Shown here: positions 24,881 to 32,784 of the stretch, in pieces
Numbering within the stretch: the stretch's first letter is position 1
How the letters are laid out: every line of letters begins with the position of its first letter
Program-made: the position numbers and the translations under genes
Notes under the pieces: model-generated
What the model saw: only the letters and a program-made list of their open reading frames with translations
Databases searched by the model: none
What the model was told of the DNA's origin: nothing
DNA from: Desulfuromonas soudanensis
GTDB taxonomy: Bacteria; Desulfobacterota; Desulfuromonadia; Desulfuromonadales; WTL
Reading direction: 5' to 3'
Assembly: GCF_001278055.1 (NCBI RefSeq)
Contig: NZ_CP010802.1
Span: 868,001 to 932,000, forward strand
DNA: 64,000 nucleotides

Positions 24881-26287
24881 TCAATCCTCCCGGAAAATAC
24901 CTTCGGTCTCCGCGGCGGGGATCAGGTCGCGGATCGGGTTGCCGCGGCACAGCAGGCGGTTGTGCAGATAGAAGAGGGCGGTAAAACCGGCGACGGCCAC
25001 ATTGAGGTTCCAGGCGATGGTGACCGCTGCGGTGCCGAGAATGAGCAGCATCTCGCGGTTGCTGACGAAGATCGGCTCCTCGTCGTGGCGGTTGAAGAAG
25101 TCGGTGATCAGCCGGGCCCGGTAACGGGTCAGTTCCTTGCAGTAGATGCGCAGGGGGCGAAAGTCGAAAACATCGTAGCCGACCTTGAACAGCACCCCGG
25201 CAAAAACGGCCTTGGGGATCAGATTGATGGCGTCCTGGAAGAGAATCATCTCGACGAGGACGAAGATCCCGGCGGCGACCCCGGCCAGGCGCAGGGTGGC
25301 GTTTTCCTTCACCAGGAGGACGGAGCGGATGGTGGCCTGGGCGCCGGGAATGCCGCCGATGAGCGCCACGGAGGCGTTGGCGACCCCCTGGGCCACCAGT
25401 TCCCGGTCCTGGCGGGTCGGCTCGCCGGTCATCTTGTCGATCACGAGGGAGGTCAGGAGGGTATCGAGATAGCAGAGAAGGCTGAGCTGGATGGCGAAGG
25501 GCGCGGCGGCAACGATCAGCGCCAGCGACCAGGAGGCGGGCCACTGGCTGTGGATCAGGGACTGAAGGTCGGCGAAGCTGCCAAGGTGCCCGTCGAGGGA
25601 GACATGGGCGATGGGGAGGCTGAGCCCGTTGGCCAGCAGTGTCATCAGGACGATGGCGACGAGGGTTGCGGGGAGGTAGTGAGCCAGGCCCGGGACCCGT
25701 TTTCTGAGGAGACCGGGGAGGAGGAAGATCAATGCGACGGTGGACAGGGTGACGAGGACGTTGAGAACGATCGGCCCTTCCATGGCGCGTTTACCGCCGA
25801 GGCCGAAGATGGTTTGACTCTGGCCGATCCAGATCAGCAGGGCGATGCCGCTCATAAATCCCGAGATGACCACGTTGGGGACCAGACTGATGAATTTCCC
25901 CAGGCGCAGAACCGCCATGAGCATCAGGAGCGCGCCGGTGAGGAGGAGGACCAGGGTGATGAAGTGGTCGGGGTTGTAGCCGGAGAGGGCCGCCGGGGGG
26001 TTCTCGTAGGCGAAGGAGACGACGGTGGCCGTGAGCGCCCCCATCGGCGCCGTGGGGCCGGAGCACTGGATGCGGGTGCCGCCGAGAAGGGAGCAGACGA
26101 AGGCGATGATCCCGGCGGAGAACATGCCGACGAAGGCTCCCCGTCCGGAGAGGATGCCGAGGGCCGCCCCGAGACTGAGGGCAACGAAGCTCACGGTCAG
26201 TCCGATAATGATGTTCTGCAGGATTTCCGCCGCCAGTACAGGGGAGGTGAAGCTGGCCGGGGGGGCTTGAGACAGTTCGCTTTTCAT
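24881..26287 (-). CDS. SulP-family anion transporter lacking a STAS domain
   Basis: A 468-residue inner-membrane transporter related to SulP/SLC26 sulfate, bicarbonate or dicarboxylate carriers. Hydrophobic helices fill most of the protein; FSAGIIAFVCSLLGGTRIQCSGPTAPM matches the SulP N-terminal signature region. Family members usually have 550-600 residues with a C-terminal STAS domain; here the protein ends soon after the last helix and an amphipathic tail. The substrate cannot be read from sequence. The ATG at 26285-26287 is the most plausible start, though its ribosome-binding site is weak. Confidence 0.85.
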   Translation of the reverse strand: MKSELSQAPPASFTSPVLAAEILQNIIIGLTVSFVALSLGAALGILSGRGAFVGMFSAGIIAFVCSLLGGTRIQCSGPTAPMGALTATVVSFAYENPPAALSGYNPDHFITLVLLLTGALLMLMAVLRLGKFISLVPNVVISGFMSGIALLIWIGQSQTIFGLGGKRAMEGPIVLNVLVTLSTVALIFLLPGLLRKRVPGLAHYLPATLVAIVLMTLLANGLSLPIAHVSLDGHLGSFADLQSLIHSQWPASWSLALIVAAAPFAIQLSLLCYLDTLLTSLVIDKMTGEPTRQDRELVAQGVANASVALIGGIPGAQATIRSVLLVKENATLRLAGVAAGIFVLVEMILFQDAINLIPKAVFAGVLFKVGYDVFDFRPLRIYCKELTRYRARLITDFFNRHDEEPIFVSNREMLLILGTAAVTIAWNLNVAVAGFTALFYLHNRLLCRGNPIRDLIPAAETEGIFRED

Positions 26288-26328
26288 GGGTTGAGTCCGG
26301 CCGTCCTCTGTTTTGTTTTGGTCGTCAT

Positions 26329-26381
26329 CGCCCCCCCCCATCCTCCTCTCTTCCCGGAAGGGAGGAGGATGGGGGGGGGCG
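26329..26381. repeat. Large hairpin with C8/G9 homopolymer arms
   Basis: CGCCCCCCCC-ATCCTCCT and AGGAGGAT-GGGGGGGGGCG flank a loop containing CTTCCCGGAAGGG. It lies just upstream of the SulP gene. A second G-run-rich hairpin (CCCCCCC..GGCC/GGCC..GGGGGGG) sits at about 26520-26560. Neither ends in a T run, so they are not standard terminators. Confidence 0.5.
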
Positions 26382-26576
26382 GGGCGATCCGGATGAGGGC
26401 CAAACCCCTTTTGGTCGCCGACAGTTATAGTTTGGCTGTGTATTTTTTTAATATGGATAAAAGATATAGGCCATATGGAAAAAAATAACAATGTTTTTTT
26501 GCGACGAGAAATGCGGGGAGCCCCCCCTTTTTGGCCAGGAGCCAAAGGGGGGGCGGGGGGCGGCAGGGGGGTGGGA

Positions 26577-26918
26577 TCAGTCTTCGATTTCGATCGGTTC
26601 TTCGGCGACGTCGTAGACGAGTTCGTGGACTTCCAGGTCGAACCACTGACGGAACAGGTCGAGGTCGCGGTTCTTCGGCCAGGTTTTGCCGTCGGCGGAC
26701 CAGGCCGCGAGCTGATTGTCGAAGATGAGGGTAAAATTCTCCTCGAGAAAGTCGCGGCCGTCGGCGGGGCAGTCGAATTCGGGGATCAGCAGGGCCGTGG
26801 CGTTGCTGCGGACTTCCTCGAGAGAGACGACCCCGGCGGCCCCTTGGAAACTGTTGGCCCAGTCGACATAGGGTTGGCGGGGTTTGATGACTGCGGCGGT
26901 ACGGTTGATCAGGCGCAT
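26577..26918 (-). CDS. Conserved hypothetical protein
   Basis: A 113-residue acidic cytoplasmic protein without signal peptide or membrane segment. It begins MRLINRTAAVIKPRQPYVDW and ends in an acidic EEPIEIED tail. The start at 26916-26918 follows a GGAGAAGC site; a longer frame to 27056 reads through purine-rich low-complexity sequence and is rejected. No family function is known to me. Co-oriented with the SulP gene but separated by 289 bases of hairpin-rich sequence. Confidence 0.7.
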   Translation of the reverse strand: MRLINRTAAVIKPRQPYVDWANSFQGAAGVVSLEEVRSNATALLIPEFDCPADGRDFLEENFTLIFDNQLAAWSADGKTWPKNRDLDLFRQWFDLEVHELVYDVAEEPIEIED

Positions 26919-27056
26919 GTGCTTCTCCGTTTCGCCCTGGTCCGGGCGGGTGGAAGGGGGAAGAAGGAAGAAGATAAAAGGAAGAAGGAAAAAGGGAGGG
27001 CAACTTCTCCCTGGCGTCTCTCCTCCATCTTTGGCTGCGGAAGGGACAGGGTTCAA

Positions 27057-27096
27057 AAAGAAGAGGGTCGGCCAACGGCCGACCCTCTTCTTTTAG
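27057..27096 (-). terminator. Intrinsic terminator after the lysA-like gene
   Basis: AAGAAGAGGGTCGGCC and GGCCGACCCTCTTCTT form a 16-bp stem around a three-base loop. On the minus strand it ends in TTTTT, directly after the stop codon at 27093. Confidence 0.9.
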
Positions 27097-28364
27097 GACT
27101 GGGCCGGTGTGAAGCGGTCGGGGGAGAAGTTGTAGGTGGCAAAATAGTCCTCCACCGTTTCGGCGCGGCGGATCATCTCGACGCTGCCGTCGGTGCGCAG
27201 GAGGAGTTCCATCGGGCGCAGCCGTCCGTTGTACTGGAACCCCATGGCGTGGCCGTGGGCCCCGGTGTCGTGGATCACCAGCAGGTCCCCCTCGTCGACT
27301 TTCGGCAGCTCGCGCTGCACGGCGAACTTGTCGTTGTTCTCGCACAGGGAGCCGACCACGTCGTACACCTCGGTTTTGGGCGACTGCTCCTTGCCGATGA
27401 CGTCGATGTGGTGGTAGGAGCCGTAAAGGGCCGGGCGCATCAGCGCCGACATGCAGGCGTCGACGCCGACGTACTTGCGATAGATGTCCTTGTGGTTGAT
27501 GGCCCTCGTCACCAGGACGCCGTGGGGTCCGGTCATGAAGCGTCCGCTTTCCATGTACATCTTCGGGGCATAGCCGTGTTTGGCGCGGAAGGCGGCGAAG
27601 AGGGCGCCGATCTCGGCGGACATGGCGGGAAGGTCGAGCCCGTGGTCTTCCGGCTTGTAGGGGATGCCGAAGCCGCCGCCGATATTGACGAATTCAAAAC
27701 GGATGCCGAGGGCGTCCTCCACCGTCTCCGCCAGGGAGAGGACCATGCGCGCCGTCTCCACCATGTAGGTGTAGTCGCGCTCGTTGGAGGCGACCATGGT
27801 GTGCAGTCCGAAGCGGCGGGCGCCGCGTTTCTGCGCCCTGCGGTAGGCTTCGACCACCTGCTCGTGGCTGATGCCGTACTTGGCCTCCACCGGGTTGCCG
27901 ATGATCAAATTGCCGGTGCGGCGCGGCCCGGGATTGTAGCGAAAGCAGATCAGGTCGGGGAAGGGGGCCGGGACCTTGTCGATGAGGGTGATGTCATCGA
28001 GGTTGAGGATGCAGCCGCCGTCGGCGGCGGCGAAGGCGAACTCCTCGTCGCTGGTGTTGTTGGAGGTAAACATGATGTCCTCGGCCGTGGCGCCGAGCTC
28101 GCGCGCCAGGATCAGCTCGGGGATCGAGGAGCAGTCGAACCCGAACCCCATCTCCTTCATCAGCTGGAGGATGCGCCGGTTGGGGAGGGCCTTGACGGCG
28201 TAATATTCACGGTATCCTTCGATTCCGGCGAAGGCCTTCTTCAGCTCCTCGCCGGTAGCGCGGATTCCGGCTTCGTCGTAGAGGTGGAAGGGGGTGCCGA
28301 AATGGGCGGCGATCTCTTCGACGGCGGGAAAGAGGCGGCTCTTGAAGGATTCGGACATGGGCAT
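27093..28364 (-). CDS. Diaminopimelate decarboxylase-like PLP enzyme (fold III)
   Basis: A 423-residue alanine-racemase-fold decarboxylase. K58 in YYAVKALPN forms the PLP aldimine. FVNIGGGFGIPY binds the cofactor phosphate, ESGRF lies at the substrate site, and GSLCENND supplies the cysteine from the partner subunit. This fits LysA, which makes lysine from meso-diaminopimelate; related carboxynorspermidine decarboxylases are a less likely alternative. The first of two in-frame Met codons is used, with AGGAG ten bases upstream. The next gene upstream on this strand (DUF1847) is 176 bases away. Confidence 0.85.
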   Translation of the reverse strand: MPMSESFKSRLFPAVEEIAAHFGTPFHLYDEAGIRATGEELKKAFAGIEGYREYYAVKALPNRRILQLMKEMGFGFDCSSIPELILARELGATAEDIMFTSNNTSDEEFAFAAADGGCILNLDDITLIDKVPAPFPDLICFRYNPGPRRTGNLIIGNPVEAKYGISHEQVVEAYRRAQKRGARRFGLHTMVASNERDYTYMVETARMVLSLAETVEDALGIRFEFVNIGGGFGIPYKPEDHGLDLPAMSAEIGALFAAFRAKHGYAPKMYMESGRFMTGPHGVLVTRAINHKDIYRKYVGVDACMSALMRPALYGSYHHIDVIGKEQSPKTEVYDVVGSLCENNDKFAVQRELPKVDEGDLLVIHDTGAHGHAMGFQYNGRLRPMELLLRTDGSVEMIRRAETVEDYFATYNFSPDRFTPAQS

Positions 28365-28540
28365 GGGGTGAAGATCTCCTGTCGATTAAAAGGATAATTT
28401 TAGTTGGCTGTCCGCGTTCCCGGAGGCGCCGTCGAATCGGCGCCCCTTTTTCGCGGAGCAAAAGCCGGAAATGTAAAGGATTCCTGCGGAAAAAACAAGG
28501 GGGTCTCGAGGTGCCGGCTCAGGGATGGTCCGAGGGGCTC

Positions 28541-29284
28541 CTAGCTTTTGTCCCGTTCCGGAATCACCAGCGGCTGTTTCTGCAGCCGTTTGTAATAGAA
28601 ATTCTGGCCGTAGAGAACCGCCGCCGGATTGTGGCCGGTGACCCGGTCCTTGACCACCAGGGTCGTCACCGGCGCCCGGGAATGTTTGGCGAAGAGCATG
28701 TCGTGGCCGACGCAGAGGCCGACGATGATGTTCATGTCGCTGCCGGCCTTGTTGAGGAGTTCGGCCTGGGCGATGGGGTTGCAGGCCGGCTCGAAGGTGC
28801 CGGGGCGGACCTTGTAACTTTCGCTGATCCCGAGGGCGAGCTTGTCGATGCTCCCGGCCTTGCAGCAGACCGAGAGGGGCTCGAAGCCCTGGGCTTCGAG
28901 AATGGCCGAGAGGCGGTTGGTCTCTTCGAGGAGGCCGATGCAGGTGGCGATGCCGATCTTCTGGTATCCCATCAGTTTGGCCAGGGCGATGGTGTCCTCG
29001 ACCCGGGTCCAGCGGGCGTTGACCGCATCCGAACCGGGGATCGGCTGGTAGCAGAGCCCTTCGACCTCGGCGGCGACCCGGGCGAGGCGGGCATCCTCGC
29101 TGTCGCCGCTGTAGAGGGCAAAGGCGTCGGCGATCACCTCTTCTTCGCGCTCGGAGGGGCAGTAGCCGGGGCGGGGGAGGGAACTCTCCGGTCCGCTCCA
29201 GCAGCTGGTCGCTCCCTGTTTCTGCCAGACGGCGCTGCAGCTGGCGCAGCTCAGGGGTGTCTCTTTGTCGCGGGGATCGCTCAT
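28541..29284 (-). CDS. DUF1847 family metal-binding-like protein
   Basis: A 247-residue cytoplasmic protein typical of anaerobes. The N-terminus has CASC (C13, C16) and further cysteines (SCWSGPE, GYCPSE), then a conserved body with ATCIGLLEE, SVCCKAG, FEPACNPI and GLCVGHDMLF. The regular cysteine pattern suggests zinc or Fe-S binding. The family has no established function. The ATG lies about 30 bases before a G-rich intergenic segment; no strong ribosome-binding site is visible. Confidence 0.85.
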   Translation of the reverse strand: MSDPRDKETPLSCASCSAVWQKQGATSCWSGPESSLPRPGYCPSEREEEVIADAFALYSGDSEDARLARVAAEVEGLCYQPIPGSDAVNARWTRVEDTIALAKLMGYQKIGIATCIGLLEETNRLSAILEAQGFEPLSVCCKAGSIDKLALGISESYKVRPGTFEPACNPIAQAELLNKAGSDMNIIVGLCVGHDMLFAKHSRAPVTTLVVKDRVTGHNPAAVLYGQNFYYKRLQKQPLVIPERDKS

Positions 29285-29365
29285 GGTGAGGGCCTCTCTT
29301 GAAGGGGGGGCATCGTCTTCGAAGAAGGCCTATTGTGGCGGGAAACGGAAGAAATTGCAAGGGGG

Positions 29366-29400
29366 GAGAGGGCGCGGCGCCCCTCCCGGGGCGCCGCGAC
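29366..29400. terminator. GC hairpin between DUF1015 and DUF1847 genes
   Basis: CGCGGCGCCCC and GGGGCGCCGCG form an 11-bp stem around TCCC. It lies just after the DUF1015 stop (minus strand) but lacks a clear T run, so termination would be weak. Confidence 0.4.
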
Positions 29401-29416
29401 GCCGGGGCAGAAAGGG

Positions 29417-30760
29417 TCAGCGGCCGATGCGGCGGCACTCGAGGTAGAAGCGTTTCTCGTCCGCTTCTCCCATGGAGAAGGTCTTGCGGGGGAGGGCGCC
29501 GTCGAGGATGATGGTTTTGAAGAGTTCATGCTTGGAGAGGGCCGGGAGGTAGAAGCCGACGTTCCCCGGGCGGGAGCCGAGGGCGGTGACGCTCCCCTCG
29601 CCGTGGATGTAGTCGATGCGGGCCCCGGCCGTCTCGGCGAGGTAGGCGTCGAGAAAACCCTGCAGAGTGGCAACCGTCAGCTGAAGGGTGGGATTCTCGA
29701 TCACCGCCAGCGCGAAGTGCCCCTCGGCGACCAGGGGGAGGAGATGGCGGGTTTCTCCTTTCTCGGCCTGCAAGGCGGCGTCGAGGGCGGCGCGGTTCGC
29801 GACTTCGAGGATGCGGCAGGAGGAGCCGGCGGCGGCAAAAAATCCCGTCATCATCCGGGCCAGTTTGGAGAAGTCGACGTCGAAGACGACGCGGTGGATC
29901 GGCTCGAACTCCAGCCCCGGGTCGTGGATGTTGACCAGCTCCACCAGCGCCCAGCGGGCCGGGTGATCCATGATCGCCGTCGAATCGGCCGCTTCCCTCT
30001 TGAGCTTCTCCCAGATCGCCTTGGCGGTGGCAAAGGAGTGGTTGCCGTCCCCCATGGCGTAGAGGACCGGCGCCTGGTCCTGCAGGGCGTATTTCTTTCG
30101 GAAGGCCGCCGGCTCCGCGAGGGCCGCCAGGGCCGATGCCACCCCGGCGATGCTCCCCTCGTCCTCGACGCGCCAGCCGCGGAGGCGTCCGCCGCCGAGC
30201 ATCAGGGGAAAGTCGTAGGCCATCGGGTGCTCCTTGTCAAAGAGGGGCTCGATGACGGTGCGCTCCGGGTCGTCGATGAGGACCATGATGTGCGGCAGCT
30301 CGAGGCTCGCCTTCTCCCGCACCCGGATCCGCGGCGGCAGGCGGTCGAGGATCGTCCCCTCGGTGGCGCGGATCAGGGAGGTGGAGGCGGCGCCGTAGTC
30401 GTAGGCCTCGAGGTCGAGGGCGACCATCAGCCCCTTGCGCGAGGGGGCGTGGGCGGTCTGGCGGTCGACAAGGACGAAGCCGGGGGGGAGGGGCTGGAGG
30501 ATTCCTTCGGCCAGATAGCGGTCCATGGCGGCGTTGATGCCGGCGATGCGCTCGGCGCTCTCCTCCTCCTCGAGGAAAATTTCGGGGAAGATCAGCTCCA
30601 GAGTCGAGGGGGCGCCGTCGACCACCTCCCGGACCTTTGCCCAGTAATCGGGATCGGAGGTGTACTGGTCGCAGGCGATCACCGCCCAGCGGGTCATGTC
30701 GACCCCTTCGGCGGGGAGGAGGATGGTGGGGACTCGAAGAGCGATCCGGTCGAAATTCAT
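29417..30760 (-). CDS. DUF1015 family protein
   Basis: A 447-residue cytoplasmic protein. It starts MNFDRIALRVPTILLPA, then WAVIACDQYTSDPDYW, and carries the conserved GDGNHSFATAKAIWE segment near the middle. The family is widespread in anaerobes, and a kinase or nucleotide role has been suggested but is not established. The start follows a GGAG-type site. Co-oriented with the DUF1847 and lysA-like genes. Confidence 0.88.
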   Translation of the reverse strand: MNFDRIALRVPTILLPAEGVDMTRWAVIACDQYTSDPDYWAKVREVVDGAPSTLELIFPEIFLEEEESAERIAGINAAMDRYLAEGILQPLPPGFVLVDRQTAHAPSRKGLMVALDLEAYDYGAASTSLIRATEGTILDRLPPRIRVREKASLELPHIMVLIDDPERTVIEPLFDKEHPMAYDFPLMLGGGRLRGWRVEDEGSIAGVASALAALAEPAAFRKKYALQDQAPVLYAMGDGNHSFATAKAIWEKLKREAADSTAIMDHPARWALVELVNIHDPGLEFEPIHRVVFDVDFSKLARMMTGFFAAAGSSCRILEVANRAALDAALQAEKGETRHLLPLVAEGHFALAVIENPTLQLTVATLQGFLDAYLAETAGARIDYIHGEGSVTALGSRPGNVGFYLPALSKHELFKTIILDGALPRKTFSMGEADEKRFYLECRRIGR

Positions 30761-30921
30761 GGCAGGCTCCCTGCGCGATCGGGTTGGTTGGATGTGTGTA
30801 GAAGCGGCCTGGGACCGCGCCGGGATAAGAGGGGCTCCTAGAATTACACTGCCCCTTCCGGGGTGTCAACTCCTATCCCCGGCGCCTTGTTTCTTCCGCT
30901 CCCGTGGATCCTGTGTTACAT

Positions 30922-31619
30922 ATGGCCGGGAGGGAAGTGCCAACCAACGGAAGGAAGAGGAGAAGCGCAGAAGATTCTGGGAGGAGGCCTGGCAGAAGGG
31001 GAATATCGGTTTTCACAAGGAGGAGGTTCATCGCTATCTGCGCCGCCATTATATCCGGCTCGCTGTCGCGACGGGAGAGACGGTCTTCGTCCCCCTCTGT
31101 GGCAAGAGCCGTGATTTGCTCTGGCTGGCGGAGGAAGAGGCGGCGGTTTGCGGCGTCGAGCTCAGCACCCTGGCCGTCGACGCCTTTTTTGCCGAGAACG
31201 CCCTCGAGGCTGCCCGTCAGAGCTACGGTCCCTTCGAATCCTGGCGTAGCGGTACTCTGCAGATCCTCCTTGGCGACCTCTTCGCTCTCGTTCCCGCCGA
31301 TCTGGCAGAAGTTCGGGCCGTCTACGACCGGGCTTCGCTGGTCGCCTTTCCTCCCGACATGCGCCGGCGCTACGCCGACCATCTCGCCGTCCTGCTGCCG
31401 TCGGGGTGCCGCATCCTGCTGGTGAGTTACACCTATGAGCAGAGCGAGCTGGCAGGCCCCCCCTTTTCTGTCCCTCCGGCGGAGGTCGAGGAACTCTTCG
31501 GCGACGCTTTCACCATCGAGCTCCTCGAGGAGGAGGATGCTCTCTCCGACCATCCAACCCTCCGGGCTCGGGGGCTTACCGCCCTCACCGAGAGCGCCAG
31601 GCTCCTGGTCCGCCGCTGA
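30922..31619 (+). CDS. Thiopurine methyltransferase-like SAM-dependent methyltransferase; 5' end uncertain
   Basis: About 230 residues of a TPMT-type fold. FWEEAWQKGNIGFHKEEVH is the family N-terminus. ETVFVPLCGKSRDLLWLAE is the SAM-binding loop, GVELSTLAVDAFF follows, and YDRASLVAFPPDMR is the motif-IV region. The frame carrying these motifs has no ATG, GTG or TTG nearby. ATG 30922 is in another frame, and one inserted base near 30950 would connect them (698 bases, one short of whole codons). So this is a non-standard start, a frameshift or a sequencing error. Relatives methylate thiols, selenium or tellurium compounds. Confidence 0.7.
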
Positions 31620-31625
31620 CCGGAC

Positions 31626-32129
31626 CTACTCCCGGGGCTCCTCGGGGGCGCGGCGGTCGTTGCGGCGGCGCAGGCTGGCAAGGTGACTGTGGACCCCGGA
31701 CTGCAGGTTGATAAAGGTGTTCTCGAGCCAGCTCACCCCCACCAGAATGCCGACGGTCAGCAGCGACAGGACGATGGCCGCCCAATAGTGGTCGAGTCCG
31801 GCCTGGACGGCGATGGCCGCCAGGACCCAGATGGTCGCCGCCGAGGTGACGCCGATGACGGCGCCGTCCCGGGCCATCATCACTCCGGCGCCCAGGAAAC
31901 CGATGCCGGTGACGACCTGGCCGATGACCCGCGCCGGATCCGCCTGGCCGCCGGTGAGGCCGAGTCCCGAAGCGACGAAGATGTAGGTTCCCAGGGAGAT
32001 CAGGCAGCTGGTGCGGATCCCCGCCGGCTTCCCCGAGAGCTGACGTTCCACGCCGATGATGGCGCCGCAGGTGAGGACGGTGAAGATGGCGCCCCACTTG
32101 AGGGGTGCGATGGTCAGAATGAGATCCAT
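31626..32129 (-). CDS. MgtC/SapB family membrane protein
   Basis: A 167-residue inner-membrane protein with four to five helices. The family core ERQLSGKPAGIRTSCLISLG, followed by GIGFLGAGVMM, is clear. MgtC/SapB proteins are linked to magnesium limitation or acid resistance; the short form here lacks the ACT-like C-terminal domain of Salmonella MgtC. AAGGAAGGACC precedes the ATG. The gene converges on the methyltransferase gene with seven bases between the stops. Confidence 0.9.
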   Translation of the reverse strand: MDLILTIAPLKWGAIFTVLTCGAIIGVERQLSGKPAGIRTSCLISLGTYIFVASGLGLTGGQADPARVIGQVVTGIGFLGAGVMMARDGAVIGVTSAATIWVLAAIAVQAGLDHYWAAIVLSLLTVGILVGVSWLENTFINLQSGVHSHLASLRRRNDRRAPEEPRE

Positions 32130-32237
32130 GGTCCTTCCTTTTCTGCCGCAGGGGAAGGGAGCGGCGGCTCAGTGTAGATCGACGGCCGGGAAAATTCAAT
32201 CCCCTTGCAAAGGGCTTTAAAAAGGAGGAGCGCCGGG

Positions 32238-32648
32238 ATGAAAGAATGGCCTTACCGTCTCGAATTTCAGGTCCGCGACTACGAGTGCGACATGCAGGGG
32301 GTGGTGAACAACGCCGTCTACCAGAACTATCTCGAACATGCCCGCCACGAGTATCTCAAGACCCTCGGACTCGATTTCGCCGAGTTCACCCGCCAGGGGA
32401 TCAATCTGGTGGTGGTGCGGGCCGAGCTCGACTACAAAAAGTCGCTCTCCAGCGGCGACTCCTTCTGTGTCGAGCTGCGCGTGGAGAGGGTCTCGCCGGT
32501 GCGCTTCGCTTTCCTTCAACAGATCCGCCGTCTCTCCGACGGGGCATTGATCCTCAGTGCCCGCATCGTCGGCACCGCTCTCAACCGGGGCGGGCGCCCG
32601 AAGTTGCCGCCGCAGATCGTGGCGGCGCTGGAGTCTCCCTGCGGATAA
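32238..32648 (+). CDS. Acyl-CoA thioesterase (YbgC/4-hydroxybenzoyl-CoA thioesterase family)
   Basis: A 136-residue single hotdog-fold protein, expected to hydrolyse acyl-CoA thioesters as a tetramer. The signature RDYECDMQGVVNNAVYQNYL holds the family Asp/Asn region, here with Met-Gln instead of the usual Asp/Tyr-X-Gly spacing, so the exact nucleophile is uncertain. The start at 32238 has AAGGAGGAG nine bases upstream; an extension to 32205 is rejected. Substrate unknown. Confidence 0.88.
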   Translation: MKEWPYRLEFQVRDYECDMQGVVNNAVYQNYLEHARHEYLKTLGLDFAEFTRQGINLVVVRAELDYKKSLSSGDSFCVELRVERVSPVRFAFLQQIRRLSDGALILSARIVGTALNRGGRPKLPPQIVAALESPCG

Positions 32649-32784
32649 GGCGGGGAAGGGAGGTATTACCGCGACATTGATGAACGACAGGCTCCTAGGG
32701 TGGCGATTTTGCGCAGAAAAGGCTTGCGGCGAATCGACGTGCCGTGCTAACTGTGCCTGAAATTTTTCCTCTGGAGTTCCCTCT

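Noticed and set aside
24545-26488. A 647-codon plus-strand open frame opposite the SulP gene
   Set aside because: It is low-complexity and acidic with no domain, and lies entirely across from a real transporter gene; GC-rich codons create it.
26475-28397. A 640-codon plus-strand open frame opposite the lysA-like gene
   Set aside because: No motifs or ribosome-binding site; the minus-strand gene has the full PLP enzyme signature.
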